A DNA stretch of 33,207 bases, from assembly GCA_000245075.1 (NCBI GenBank), contig JH599963.1:98187-131393 (forward strand), in the 5' to 3' direction. Under the pieces are notes generated by a model that worked only from the letters and a program-made list of their open reading frames with translations, ran no database searches and had not been told where the DNA came from. Positions 15,457 through 23,162 of this stretch are shown piece after piece. Position numbers and translations under genes: made by a program. Source of the DNA: Acetobacteraceae bacterium AT-5844 (lineage in GTDB: Bacteria; Pseudomonadota; Alphaproteobacteria; Acetobacterales; Acetobacteraceae). Position 1 is the first letter of the stretch; each line of letters starts with the position of its first letter.

Positions 15457-16263
15457 TCAGATGTCGTAAGGCGGCTTGTGCAGCCCGGCGGGGGAATAGG
15501 TGAAGACCTCGCACCCGTCCTCGGTCACGCCGATCATGTGCTCGAACTGAGCGGAGAGGCTGCGGTCCCGCGTCACCGCCGTCCAGCCATCGTCCAGCAC
15601 CTTCACCTCCGGCCGGCCGACATTCACCATGGGCTCGATGGTGAAGAACATGCCGGGCTTCAGCACCGCGCCCTCACCAGGGCGGCCGAAATGCAGCACG
15701 TTGGGGGAGGCATGGAAGGTGCGCCCGATGCCATGGCCGCAGAAATCCCGCACCACGGAGAAGCGCTGCTTCTCGACATAGCTTTGGATGGCGTGGCCCA
15801 CATCACCCAGGCGCGCGCCGGGGCGCACCGCCTTGATGCCGCGCATCAGGCTCTCATAAGTCACGTCCATCAGCAGCTTGGCCTTGGTGCTGGGCGTGCC
15901 GGCCGCATACATGCGGCTGGTGTCGCCATACCAGCCATCGAGGATGACGGTGACATCGATGTTCAGGATGTCGCCATCCATCAGCTTCTTCGTGCCCGGG
16001 ATGCCGTGGCAGACGACATGGTTGATGGAGATGCAGGAGGCGTGCTGGTAGCCCCGGTAGCCGACGGTGGCCGAGGTCGCGCCGTTCTTCTCGATGAATT
16101 CCAGAATGAGCGCGTCGAGCGCACCGGTGGTGACGCCAGGGCGGACATGGGGCGTGATCATGTCCAGCGTGGCCGCGGCCAGCTGCCCCGCCCGTCGCAT
16201 GCCGACGAAATCTTCCGGCGCATGAAGCGTGATGCGGCGGGATTCAGAAGCCGATTGTTCCAT
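15457..16263 (-). CDS. map: Type I methionine aminopeptidase
   Basis: This 268-residue cytosolic metalloenzyme removes the initiator methionine from new proteins. All five metal ligands are visible: D103 (NIDVTV), D114 (GDTSR), H177 (CGHGIG), E210 (TIEP) and E241 (QFEH). The substrate-contacting H86 (VVCHGIPG) is also present. The length fits the compact bacterial type Ia enzyme. The ATG at 16263 has no clear ribosome site, but the N-terminal segment before MRRAGQLAA is usual for the family. It is followed on the same strand by radC after 68 bp and preceded by the methyltransferase gene after 72 bp. Confidence 0.95.
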   Translation of the reverse strand: MEQSASESRRITLHAPEDFVGMRRAGQLAAATLDMITPHVRPGVTTGALDALILEFIEKNGATSATVGYRGYQHASCISINHVVCHGIPGTKKLMDGDILNIDVTVILDGWYGDTSRMYAAGTPSTKAKLLMDVTYESLMRGIKAVRPGARLGDVGHAIQSYVEKQRFSVVRDFCGHGIGRTFHASPNVLHFGRPGEGAVLKPGMFFTIEPMVNVGRPEVKVLDDGWTAVTRDRSLSAQFEHMIGVTEDGCEVFTYSPAGLHKPPYDI

Positions 16264-16335
16264 AATCGGCGAAGATGCGCGGCCGGCCTTCCCGTTGCAA
16301 GGCTTTGGAGGGATGGCAGCCGTGCGGGAGGGGCA

Positions 16336-17226
16336 TCAATGGGGGCGGGAACGCTCCCCGGCGCTGCGTTCCACCGTGCCCAGCGCATCGGCCAGCCGCG
16401 CATTGGCACTGCCGGGGCGGGCGGGCTGCTGCTGGGTTGGGGCGGGAGACCAGCCGGTCAGCACCAGCATTTCCAGCGTCACCGGAATTTCTTCGCCCTG
16501 CTCGGCGAGGCGGGAAAGGGCAAGCGGGAACAACGCGCGGGGAGGGATGCGCCCGTCCCGTGCCAGGGTGGCGTTGCCTTCGCCGGCGGCACGCAGGTCC
16601 CGCAGCAGCGCGAGCGGCGTCCGGTAGCGCAGCTCCAGCCGGTCCCGGTCGGCCACGGGCAAGGCGAAGCCGGCGCGCTGCAACAGCGAGGCGCCGTCCC
16701 GCAGCTCCGGGAAGGGGGAGATGCGGGGGCTGATACCGCCCCGCAGCTCGGCCTCCGCGGCGCCCAATGCTTCTCGTAGCGGCTGCAATGTGCCCAGCGC
16801 CGGCAGGCTGGCGAGAAACAACCCATCGGGCTTCAGCGCGCGCCGAAGCTGCACCAGTGCGCCCGGCAGGTCGTTCACCCAATGGAGCGAGAGGCTGGCG
16901 ACGATCAGGTCGAAGCTTTCGGGCGCGAAGGGCAGCCATTCCTCATCTGCCGCCACGGGCAGGCCACCCGAGAGGGCCGCCATGCGGGAGGAGAGATCGG
17001 CGGAGACCACCGTCTCGATCCCGCGTGCCTTCAGCAGGGGCGCGACGACGCCACGGCCCCCGATATCCAGGGCCCGGCTGAAGCGGTGGGTGGTATCGTC
17101 CAGCCGGTCCAGCAAATGCTCGGCAGCCGCTTGCAGGATGGGCGCCACGGCACCGACTCCCGCCGCCGCCTTGTCCCGGCGCCGCCGAACCAGGGTCCGG
17201 TCAAAAACCTGCATCGCATCCGTCAT
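16336..17226 (-). CDS. SAM-dependent methyltransferase, Ndufaf5/BioC-like
   Basis: This 296-residue class I methyltransferase opens with the FDRTLVRRRRDKAA segment that marks alphaproteobacterial relatives of NDUFAF5, the complex I assembly factor. Motif I is ALDIGGRGVVAPLL (about 52-65), motif II lies near VVSADLS, and the LIVASLSLHWVNDLPGAL segment (about 108-125) is shared with BioC. NDUFAF5 hydroxylates an arginine of a complex I subunit, whereas BioC methylates malonyl-ACP. Nothing in the neighbourhood (comF, grxC, map) decides between them. Absence of other biotin genes favours the Ndufaf5-like view, as inference. The C-terminal tail is low-complexity and may be disordered. Confidence 0.8.
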   Translation of the reverse strand: MTDAMQVFDRTLVRRRRDKAAAGVGAVAPILQAAAEHLLDRLDDTTHRFSRALDIGGRGVVAPLLKARGIETVVSADLSSRMAALSGGLPVAADEEWLPFAPESFDLIVASLSLHWVNDLPGALVQLRRALKPDGLFLASLPALGTLQPLREALGAAEAELRGGISPRISPFPELRDGASLLQRAGFALPVADRDRLELRYRTPLALLRDLRAAGEGNATLARDGRIPPRALFPLALSRLAEQGEEIPVTLEMLVLTGWSPAPTQQQPARPGSANARLADALGTVERSAGERSRPH

Positions 17227-17304
17227 GACCGGGCTGATGCGCCCGCTGGCGGGTCGGATGCAAGGGCTTCATCGAACTCACATACTCGTGATATTCATCG
17301 GCGC

Positions 17305-18147
17305 ATGACGGTTCAGGCCATGATAGGGAGCATCAGGCGGTTGGGCGGCGTGGCGCTGGATACGCTGTTGCCGCCCCGATGCCTCTCCTGTTCCACCATC
17401 GTGCCCAGCCAGGGAACCCTGTGCGGAGAGTGCTTCCGGGGCGTGACCCTGATCGGATCGCCGCTCTGCCATCGCTGTGGCGTGCCATTCCTCCATGGTG
17501 GCCAGGGGGTGCCCTCTGGGGAAGGGGCGGAACTTCACTGCCCGCGCTGCGCTCTGCGGTCCCCGGAATACGGCCAGGCCCGCGCCGCTTATCTTTACGA
17601 TGCAGGGTCGCGCCGCCTTGTCCTGCCGCTGAAATATGGCGACCGGACCGAACTGGCCGGCCCCATTGCCCGCCAGATGGCCCATGCGGGTCGGGAATTG
17701 CTGGAGCGGGCCGATTTCCTGGTACCTGTGCCGCTGCACCGGCGCCGGCTGCTCGCGCGGCGTTATAATCAGGCGGCGCTGCTGGCCTGGAAGCTCTCGC
17801 GGCTTTCCGGTGTGCCTTGCGCGCCAGACCTGCTGCGTCGCCGCCGGGCCACGCAGCCGCTGAACAAGATGGGCGCGGCGGAGCGGGCCGCGGTGCTGGA
17901 AGGTGCTTTCCGCCTGGCACCCGGCGCGGTGGCGAAGCTTCAGGCCCGGCATGTGCTTTTGGTGGATGACGTGCTGACCTCCGGGGCCACGGTTACCGCC
18001 TGCGCTCGCCTCCTGCTCGGAGCAGGCGCCGCAAGGGTGGATGTGCTGGCCGCCGCCCGGGTGCCGGACCCGTCACTCGCGGATGGCGCGGACCTGCCAT
18101 CCTTTCGCAACGCTCTTGACCACGACGCAACAGCCGACGATGTGTGA
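17305..18147 (+). CDS. comF: ComF family phosphoribosyltransferase-like protein
   Basis: This 280-residue protein has an N-terminal zinc-finger part with four Cys pairs (CLSC, CGEC, CHRC, CPRC) and a C-terminal phosphoribosyltransferase-like domain. The PRPP-loop motif is VLLVDDVLTSGAT, with D221-D222. VPVPLHRRRLLARRYNQA is also characteristic. In naturally competent bacteria ComF helps handle incoming single-stranded DNA; in most alphaproteobacteria the role is untested. The ATG at 17305 is the first plausible start after the divergent methyltransferase gene, and neither it nor the ATG at 17320 has a strong ribosome site. The stop lies four bases before the grxC start, so the genes form one operon with the DUF1178 gene. 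Confidence 0.9.
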   Translation: MTVQAMIGSIRRLGGVALDTLLPPRCLSCSTIVPSQGTLCGECFRGVTLIGSPLCHRCGVPFLHGGQGVPSGEGAELHCPRCALRSPEYGQARAAYLYDAGSRRLVLPLKYGDRTELAGPIARQMAHAGRELLERADFLVPVPLHRRRLLARRYNQAALLAWKLSRLSGVPCAPDLLRRRRATQPLNKMGAAERAAVLEGAFRLAPGAVAKLQARHVLLVDDVLTSGATVTACARLLLGAGAARVDVLAAARVPDPSLADGADLPSFRNALDHDATADDV

Positions 18148-18151
18148 GCAC

Positions 18152-18412
18152 ATGGCCAAGGTCGAAATCTACACCACCGCACTCTGCCCTTATTGCTCCC
18201 GCGCGAAGCTGCTGCTGGGCCGCAAGGGCGTGGATTACACCGAATACGACGCCCCGCACGGCACCACCGAGCGGGAGGATGCGATCCGCCGGTCCGGCGG
18301 CCGCACCACGGTGCCGCAGATCTTCATCAACGACCAGCCGATCGGCGGTTGTGATGATCTGTTCGCGCTGGACCGCGCCGGTAAGCTGGACCCTCTGCTG
18401 CAGGCTGCCTGA
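18152..18412 (+). CDS. grxC: Glutaredoxin 3
   Basis: This 86-residue thioredoxin-fold protein has the dithiol active site C12-PY-C15 in the N-terminal ALCPYCSRAK segment. The TVPQIFIN cis-proline loop and GGCDD glutathione-binding motif are intact. It reduces disulfides and mixed disulfides with glutathione in the cytosol. MAKVEIYTT is the usual family start. An ATG at 18140, overlapping comF, would add MCEH and is the alternative. Its stop overlaps the next ATG by one base (TGATG, 18410-18414). Confidence 0.92.
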   Translation: MAKVEIYTTALCPYCSRAKLLLGRKGVDYTEYDAPHGTTEREDAIRRSGGRTTVPQIFINDQPIGGCDDLFALDRAGKLDPLLQAA

Positions 18413-18894
18413 TGATCCACTACCAGCTCCGCTGTGAGCAGGCCCATGAGTTCGATGGCTGGTACAAGGACAGTACCAGCTTCGACAAGCTGGCGGCTGC
18501 CGGATTGGTGGAGTGCCCTGTCTGCGGCAGCGCCAAGGTCTCCCGTGCGTTGATGGCGCCGGCCATCGCCAAGACGCGCGCGGAGAGACAGGAGGTTGCG
18601 CCGCAGCAGCCTCAGGCAACACCTCCAAGCCCTCCGCCAGCCGGGCCACAGCAGGCCGCGGCCGGCCCGATTCCGGCCCAGATGGTGGCCCTCCTCCAGC
18701 GCATGCGCGCCGAGGTGGAGAAGAACTGCGACTATGTCGGCAACGACTTCGCCGACGAGGCCCGCAAGATGCATCGGGGCGAGAGTGAGCTTCGCGGCAT
18801 CTATGGCGAGGCCAGCGATTCCGACGCCGAGGAACTGCGCGAAGAGGGCATCGACATCGCGCGCCTGCCCTGGGTGCCGCGCGCCGACGGCTGA
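18412..18894 (+). CDS. DUF1178 family protein
   Basis: This 160-residue protein begins MIHYQLRCEQAHEFDGWY and has CPVCGS (35-40), giving a zinc-ribbon-like N-terminus similar to FmdB-type regulators. A Pro/Gln/Ala-rich linker (about 62-92) follows, then the conserved C-terminal half with EVEKNCDYVGNDFADEARKMH and ELREEGIDIARLPWVPR. DUF1178 is typical of proteobacteria and unassigned in function. It is translationally coupled to grxC by a TGATG overlap, which suggests a redox or metal-related role, although this is only context. Confidence 0.87.
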   Translation: MIHYQLRCEQAHEFDGWYKDSTSFDKLAAAGLVECPVCGSAKVSRALMAPAIAKTRAERQEVAPQQPQATPPSPPPAGPQQAAAGPIPAQMVALLQRMRAEVEKNCDYVGNDFADEARKMHRGESELRGIYGEASDSDAEELREEGIDIARLPWVPRADG

Positions 18895-18905
18895 AGACGG
18901 ATGGC

Positions 18906-18924
18906 CGGGGCCGCTCAGGCCCCG
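18906..18924. terminator. Short GC-rich hairpin between convergent genes
   Basis: The arms CGGGGCC (18906-18912) and GGCCCCG (18918-18924) form a perfect 7-bp stem with a 5-base loop that contains the stop codon of the SRPBCC reading frame. Position between converging genes suggests a shared transcription end, but there is no T-run. Confidence 0.35.
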
Positions 18925-19824
18925 CCAGCGGCGGCTTCCGCCCGGTTGCGGATGACATCCAGCACGATGCCGTGGAAGTCGCCCAGGAAGCGTTCTCCCC
19001 ACCAGCGGCAGTAATCGTTGAACGGCGTGGCCATGCTGTAGCGCGTGGTCAGCGTCAGCCGCGTGCGGTTGCCGGGCAACGGCTCCAGCATGTAGTCGCC
19101 ATCCTCCAGGCGCAGATAGTCGCTGTCCACGCGGATATGCGCCTCCACGGCGGCGGGGATGGAATCCGGGGCGAAGTGGAAGCGCCAGGCCAGTCGGCGA
19201 TCCTGCTCCCACTCGGTGACATGCTCCTGGAAATGGATGCCCTGGCCCCAACGAAGCAGCCGCACGGCACCCGGACCTTCTCCCTCCAGCCTTGCATCCA
19301 CCGGCTTCGGCACGCCGATCAGGTTATGGCTTATAGTGAAGCGCAGCTCCTCCGCCCGGATATCCGGAATGGCGACGGTGTGCTGCCACACGGTCGCGGG
19401 CGGGGCGTCGATCTCGATGACCGTCGTCACCGCCGCATGCTCGGTGGGGTAGGTCATGGCGGCATCCATCGGCATGCCGAGCAGCGGCACCACCACCAAT
19501 AGCGCCGGCCCCTTCCGGCTGCTGGATTCGCGCAGCAGGCCGCCCGTCACCAAGCGCGGAGATGATGCCGAACAGCAGCAGCAGCGGCAGCGCCATGACG
19601 ATGCAGATGCCGACTTCATGGAAGATCAGCACCGAGAGAATCACGAGGCCAAGAATAGCCAGCGTGGTCCACAGGATGTGGCGCCCGCTGCCGGCGGTGC
19701 CGTCCGGGTCCGCCAGGATCACCGTCAGCGCGCCGATCGTGGCAGGGGTCATGACCAGCCCCGCCAGGAAGGGCAGGCCCGGGCTGTCCGCCTTGATGCC
19801 CAGCCAGACCAGCACATACAGCAC
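18915..19824 (-). pseudogene. Membrane-anchored SRPBCC (START-like) family gene, apparently frameshifted
   Basis: The N-terminal half reads in one frame (from about 19824 or further upstream) and encodes four strongly hydrophobic segments, ending in VMALPLLLLFGIISAL. The C-terminal half reads in another frame (about 19550 to 18915). It begins LVTGGLLRESSSRKG, adds a further hydrophobic stretch, and continues as a SRPBCC domain with VIEIDAPPATVWQH, IPDIRAEELR and LTLTTRYSMATPFNDY. Both frames turn to unlikely composition past about 19550. Dropping one base of the AA pair at 19552-19553 joins them into one plausible protein of about 300 residues. The N-terminal frame has no ATG: the first conventional start is a GTG at 19824, without a ribosome site and inside the first membrane helix. 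The open frame runs back into ubiG. A true lesion, a sequencing error, or recoding are all possible. Confidence 0.7.
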
Positions 19825-19892
19825 CAGGGCATAGGGGATGACGATACCCAGCGCCCGGACGAGGCGCTGCGTATTGCGGGAGCGAAGGGGTA

Positions 19893-20615
19893 TTAACCCC
19901 TCCGCAGCGCGACGATGTAGTTCACCCCCACATCCTGCGTCGCGCGCCAGGGGTGCCCCGGCAGGCCCGGCGTCATGCCGCTGATGGCGGTCGCCCGCAG
20001 CCCGGCGGCGCGCGCCTCTGCGCCCAGCTCCGCCGGCGTGACGAACATCTTCCAGTCATGCGTACCGCGCGGCAGCAGCCGCAGCACATATTCAGCGCCC
20101 ACCTTGGCGAAGAGGAAGGAGCGCGCGGTGCGGTTCAGGGTGGAGAGGAACACCATCCCTCCCGGCGCCACCAGTGTGGAGAGCGCCCGCAGGAAAGCCG
20201 GACGGTCCGTGACGTGCTCGATCACCTCCAGCGCCATCACGGCATCGAAGCGCGCGCCCTCGGCGGCGAGGTCTTCCGGCATGCCCTGGCGGTAGTCGAT
20301 CGACAGGCCGCTTTGGTCCGCATGGGCGCGCGCCACAGCCAGCGCCGCGGGGGCGGCGTCGAGTCCCGTGACCTTGGCACCCCGCCGGGCCATGCCCTCG
20401 GATGCGAGGCCGGCGCCGCAGCCGACATCCAGCAGGCTCAGGCCGCCGAGTGCTGCCGGGTCCCGCCCATGGGCGCGGGCGAGTTGCCCGGCGATCCAGT
20501 CGCAACGTAGTGGGTTCATGGCGTGAAGGGGGGACATGGGGCCCTTTGGGTCCCACCATTCGGCGGCCAGCGCGTCGAACTTGGCGATCTCGTCCGGGGC
20601 GGCGGTCGTTGTCAT
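19893..20615 (-). CDS. ubiG: Ubiquinone biosynthesis O-methyltransferase
   Basis: This 240-residue SAM-dependent methyltransferase carries out both O-methylations of the ubiquinone ring. The UbiG signature FDALAAEWWDPKGPMSPLHAMNPLR (about 13-37) is present. Motif I is LLDVGCGAGLASEGMAR (about 61-77), followed by GLDAAP and MALEVIEHVTD. The C-terminal PRGTHDW and GVNYIVALR are also typical. The ATG at 20615 is chosen because the family begins there and GGA lies upstream; the frame continues upstream through the antisense of lysC without meaning. The stop codon lies within a small dyad (19886-19901, AGGGGT/ACCCCT arms). It is divergent from lysC. Confidence 0.95.
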   Translation of the reverse strand: MTTTAAPDEIAKFDALAAEWWDPKGPMSPLHAMNPLRCDWIAGQLARAHGRDPAALGGLSLLDVGCGAGLASEGMARRGAKVTGLDAAPAALAVARAHADQSGLSIDYRQGMPEDLAAEGARFDAVMALEVIEHVTDRPAFLRALSTLVAPGGMVFLSTLNRTARSFLFAKVGAEYVLRLLPRGTHDWKMFVTPAELGAEARAAGLRATAISGMTPGLPGHPWRATQDVGVNYIVALRRG

Positions 20616-20666
20616 GGCGGTATCCTTCTGGGCATCCCCGGGTGTGTCCCCTGGGCGCATCCCCTG

Positions 20667-20695
20667 TTGCGGCGCGGCGCGGTGCCCGTTATCTG
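20667..20695 (+). promoter_or_regulatory. Candidate lysC promoter
   Basis: TTGCGG (20667-20672) and TATCTG (20690-20695) are spaced by 17 bp, with about 70 bp left to the lysC start. The 150-bp ubiG-lysC gap must also hold the ubiG promoter, which I could not place. Confidence 0.4.
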
Positions 20696-20765
20696 TCGCA
20701 GCCCTTCGCCGGCCGCAACCGTGGCGGGCATCCGTTTCTCTTTCGGACCGATCCTTCAGAACCGC

Positions 20766-21986
20766 ATGGCACGCATCGTGATGAAGTTCGGCGGCACTTC
20801 CGTCGCCGATCTGGACCGTATCCGCAACGTCGCGAACCGCGTGAAACGGGAAGTTGACGCCGGGAATGAGGTGGCGGTGGTGGTCTCCGCCATGTCCGGC
20901 GCCACCAACCAGCTGGTGAAGTGGTGCACGGATCTCTCGCCGCTGCACGACGCCCGCGAATACGACACCGTCGTCGCGACCGGCGAGCAGGTGACGATCG
21001 GCCTGCTGGCCATCGCGCTGCAGACCATTGGCGTCGATGCGCGCTCCTGGCAGGGCTGGCAGATCGCCATCCGCACGGACGGCGCGCATGGCAAGGCGCG
21101 GGTCGAGGATATCGACGGCACCGTGCTGATCGAGCGGATGAAGCAGGGGCAGGTGCCCGTGGTCGCCGGCTTCCAGGGCATCGGCCCGGATAACCGCGTG
21201 ACGACGCTGGGCCGTGGTGGTTCGGACCTCTCGGCCGTCGCCATCGCCGCCGCCGTGAAGGCGGACCGCTGCGACATCTACACGGATGTCGATGGCGTCT
21301 ACACCACCGACCCGCGTATCGTGCCCAAGGCACGGAAGCTGCCGGCGGTGGCCTACGAAGAAATGCTGGAGCTGGCCTCGGTCGGCGCCAAGGTGTTGCA
21401 GACCCGCTCGGTCGAACTGGCCATGAAGCAGCGGGTGCGGGTGCAGGTGCTGTCCTCCTTCGAGGACAAGCCGGGCTCGATGGTCGTTGATGAGGATGAG
21501 ATCGTGGAACAGCCGCTGGTGACGGGTGTCGCCTATTCCCGCGACGAGGCCAAGGTGACGCTGCGCCGGGTGCCGGACAAGCCCGGCATCGCCGCCGAGG
21601 TGTTCGTGCCGCTCTCGGCCGCCAATGTGAATGTGGACATGATCGTCCAGAACCTGGGCGCCGACGGCACCACGGACATGACCTTCACGGTCGGCAAGAC
21701 GGACCTGCCGCGCGCGAAGGAAGTGCTGGAGAAGGCTCGTGCCATCATCCAGTTCGAGTCCATGATCACTGACCCGGACGTGGCCAAGATCAGCATCGTC
21801 GGCATCGGGATGCGCAGCCATGCGGGCGTCGCCGCGACCATGTTCAAGGCGCTGTCCGAGAAGGGCATCAACATCCAGGTGATCTCGACCTCCGAGATCA
21901 AGACCAGCGTGCTGGTTGGGCTGGAATACACCGAGCTGGCCGTGCGCGCCCTGCACACCGCCTACGGCCTGGACGCCGAGGGCTGA
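20766..21986 (+). CDS. lysC: Aspartate kinase
   Basis: This 406-residue enzyme phosphorylates L-aspartate, the first step to lysine, threonine, methionine and diaminopimelate. The N-terminal kinase domain begins MARIVMKFGGTSVAD and has VATGEQV, LGRGGSDLSAVA and the YTDVDGVYTTDPR loop. Two ACT regulatory domains follow (about 265-335 and 345-406), with VPDKPGIAAEVF and GIGMRSHAGVAATMF. The length suits the class regulated by lysine and/or threonine; which effector applies is not visible. The ATG at 20766 gives the family start, while the frame is open upstream to 20523 in shadow of ubiG. The stop overlaps the next ATG. Confidence 0.96.
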   Translation: MARIVMKFGGTSVADLDRIRNVANRVKREVDAGNEVAVVVSAMSGATNQLVKWCTDLSPLHDAREYDTVVATGEQVTIGLLAIALQTIGVDARSWQGWQIAIRTDGAHGKARVEDIDGTVLIERMKQGQVPVVAGFQGIGPDNRVTTLGRGGSDLSAVAIAAAVKADRCDIYTDVDGVYTTDPRIVPKARKLPAVAYEEMLELASVGAKVLQTRSVELAMKQRVRVQVLSSFEDKPGSMVVDEDEIVEQPLVTGVAYSRDEAKVTLRRVPDKPGIAAEVFVPLSAANVNVDMIVQNLGADGTTDMTFTVGKTDLPRAKEVLEKARAIIQFESMITDPDVAKISIVGIGMRSHAGVAATMFKALSEKGINIQVISTSEIKTSVLVGLEYTELAVRALHTAYGLDAEG

Positions 21987-23023
21987 TGCCTATGGATGTG
22001 TTCGCCACCCCCGCCGGTGCCGTTGATTCGCTGATGGCGCGGGGCGCCGCCTTCCTGGGCACGCGCTACGCCATCCTGGGCGGTGCCATGAGCTGGGTGA
22101 GCGAGCGCAACCTGGTGGCCGCCCTCTCCAATGCCGGTGCCTTCGGCGTCATCGCCTGCGGTGCGATGATGCCGGACCGGCTGGCGGAGGAGATCGCCGG
22201 CACCCAGGCGCTGACCGACAAGCCCTTCGGCGTCAATCTGATCACCATGCACCCGAACCTGATGGAGCTGGTGCAGGTCTGCCTGGACGCCAAGGTCGGC
22301 CATATCGTCTTCGCCGGCGGCATTCCGCCGGGGCCGGCGATCAAGGCGGCCAAGGAAGGAGGCGCCAAGGTCATCTGCTTCGCGCCCGCCCTGGCGCTGG
22401 CGAAGAAGCTGGTCCGTTCCGGCGCCGATGCCCTGGTGATCGAGGGCTCTGAGGCTGGCGGCCATATCGGCCCGGTGAGCCTGACGGTGCTGGCGCAGGA
22501 AATCCTGCCCCACATCCGCGACGTCCCCGTCTTCGTGGCGGGTGGCATCGGCCGTGGCGAGGCCATCCTCTCCTATCTGGAGATGGGAGCCGCGGGCGTG
22601 CAGATCGGCACGCGCTTCGTCTGCGCGACGGAGAGCATCGCCCACCCCAACTTCAAGCGGGCCTTCATCCGTGGCGCGGCGCGTGACGCCATGCCGACGG
22701 TGCAGCTCGATGAATCCTTCCCCGTCATCCCTGTCCGGGCGCTTCAAAATGAAGGGACCAAGCGGTTCCTGGAGCACCAGGCCGAGGTCATCCGGCGGTA
22801 CAAGGCGGGTGAGGTGGCCAAGGAAGCCGGCCAGCTCGATATCGAGCATTTCTGGGCCGGTGCTCTGCGGCGCGCCGTGATCGACGGCGATGTCGAGAAT
22901 GGCTCCCTCATGGCCGGGCAGAGCGTCGGCATGGTGACCAAGGAGCAACCGGCGGCGGAGATCATCGCCGAGTTGCTCGAACAGGCTCAAGCTGCATTGA
23001 CCGCGCGCCGCGCTGGCGCTTGA
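21986..23023 (+). CDS. Nitronate monooxygenase / FMN-dependent enoyl reductase-like protein
   Basis: This 345-residue TIM-barrel flavoprotein belongs to the nitronate monooxygenase (2-nitropropane dioxygenase) family, related to FabK. YAILGGAMSWVSERNLVAALSNAGAFG (about 28-54) is the family N-terminal motif. EGSEAGGHIG (about 153-162) and the phosphate-binding VFVAGGIGRG and MGAAGVQIGTRF are the FMN-site segments. The family oxidises alkyl nitronates such as propionate 3-nitronate, but many members have unknown substrates. The ATG overlaps the lysC stop by one base (TGATG); an ATG at 21992 is the alternative. Co-transcription with lysC is likely. Confidence 0.85.
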   Translation: MPMDVFATPAGAVDSLMARGAAFLGTRYAILGGAMSWVSERNLVAALSNAGAFGVIACGAMMPDRLAEEIAGTQALTDKPFGVNLITMHPNLMELVQVCLDAKVGHIVFAGGIPPGPAIKAAKEGGAKVICFAPALALAKKLVRSGADALVIEGSEAGGHIGPVSLTVLAQEILPHIRDVPVFVAGGIGRGEAILSYLEMGAAGVQIGTRFVCATESIAHPNFKRAFIRGAARDAMPTVQLDESFPVIPVRALQNEGTKRFLEHQAEVIRRYKAGEVAKEAGQLDIEHFWAGALRRAVIDGDVENGSLMAGQSVGMVTKEQPAAEIIAELLEQAQAALTARRAGA

Positions 23024-23034
23024 AAGATGGGCAC

Positions 23035-23066
23035 GCTCATGTCTCCCTGCGTGGGGAGGCATGAGC
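23035..23066 (+). repeat. Long hairpin downstream of the nitronate monooxygenase-like gene
   Basis: GCTCATG-t-CTCCC (23035-23047) pairs with GGGAG-g-CATGAGC (23054-23066): 13 bp with a single T-G wobble and a 6-base loop. It begins 12 bases after the stop codon and is followed by no T-run. It may end or stabilise the upstream lysC message, or belong to the leader of the RodZ-like gene. Confidence 0.6.
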
Positions 23067-23119
23067 TGAAGCTTGCGCGCCCCGCCTGGCTGGGAGAGCC
23101 CGGGGTGCCCGACCTTGCC

Positions 23120-23145
23120 AACCGCGGTTCGCCGCCATGCGGCGA
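23120..23145 (+). promoter_or_regulatory. Palindrome and hairpin before the RodZ-like gene
   Basis: A perfect 10-bp palindrome AACCGCGGTT (23120-23129) abuts a perfect 7-bp hairpin TCGCCGC/GCGGCGA (23129-23145, 3-base loop). The hairpin ends at the GAGATGAGGT ribosome region of the next gene. The structures are visible; an operator or translational role is inference. Confidence 0.4.
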
Positions 23146-23162
23146 GATGAGGTGTCCTTCGC

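Noticed and set aside
20616-21956. Upstream extension of the ubiG frame through lysC (687 codons in all)
   Set aside because: UbiG homology begins at the ATG at 20615. The extension is the antisense of lysC and lacks sense.
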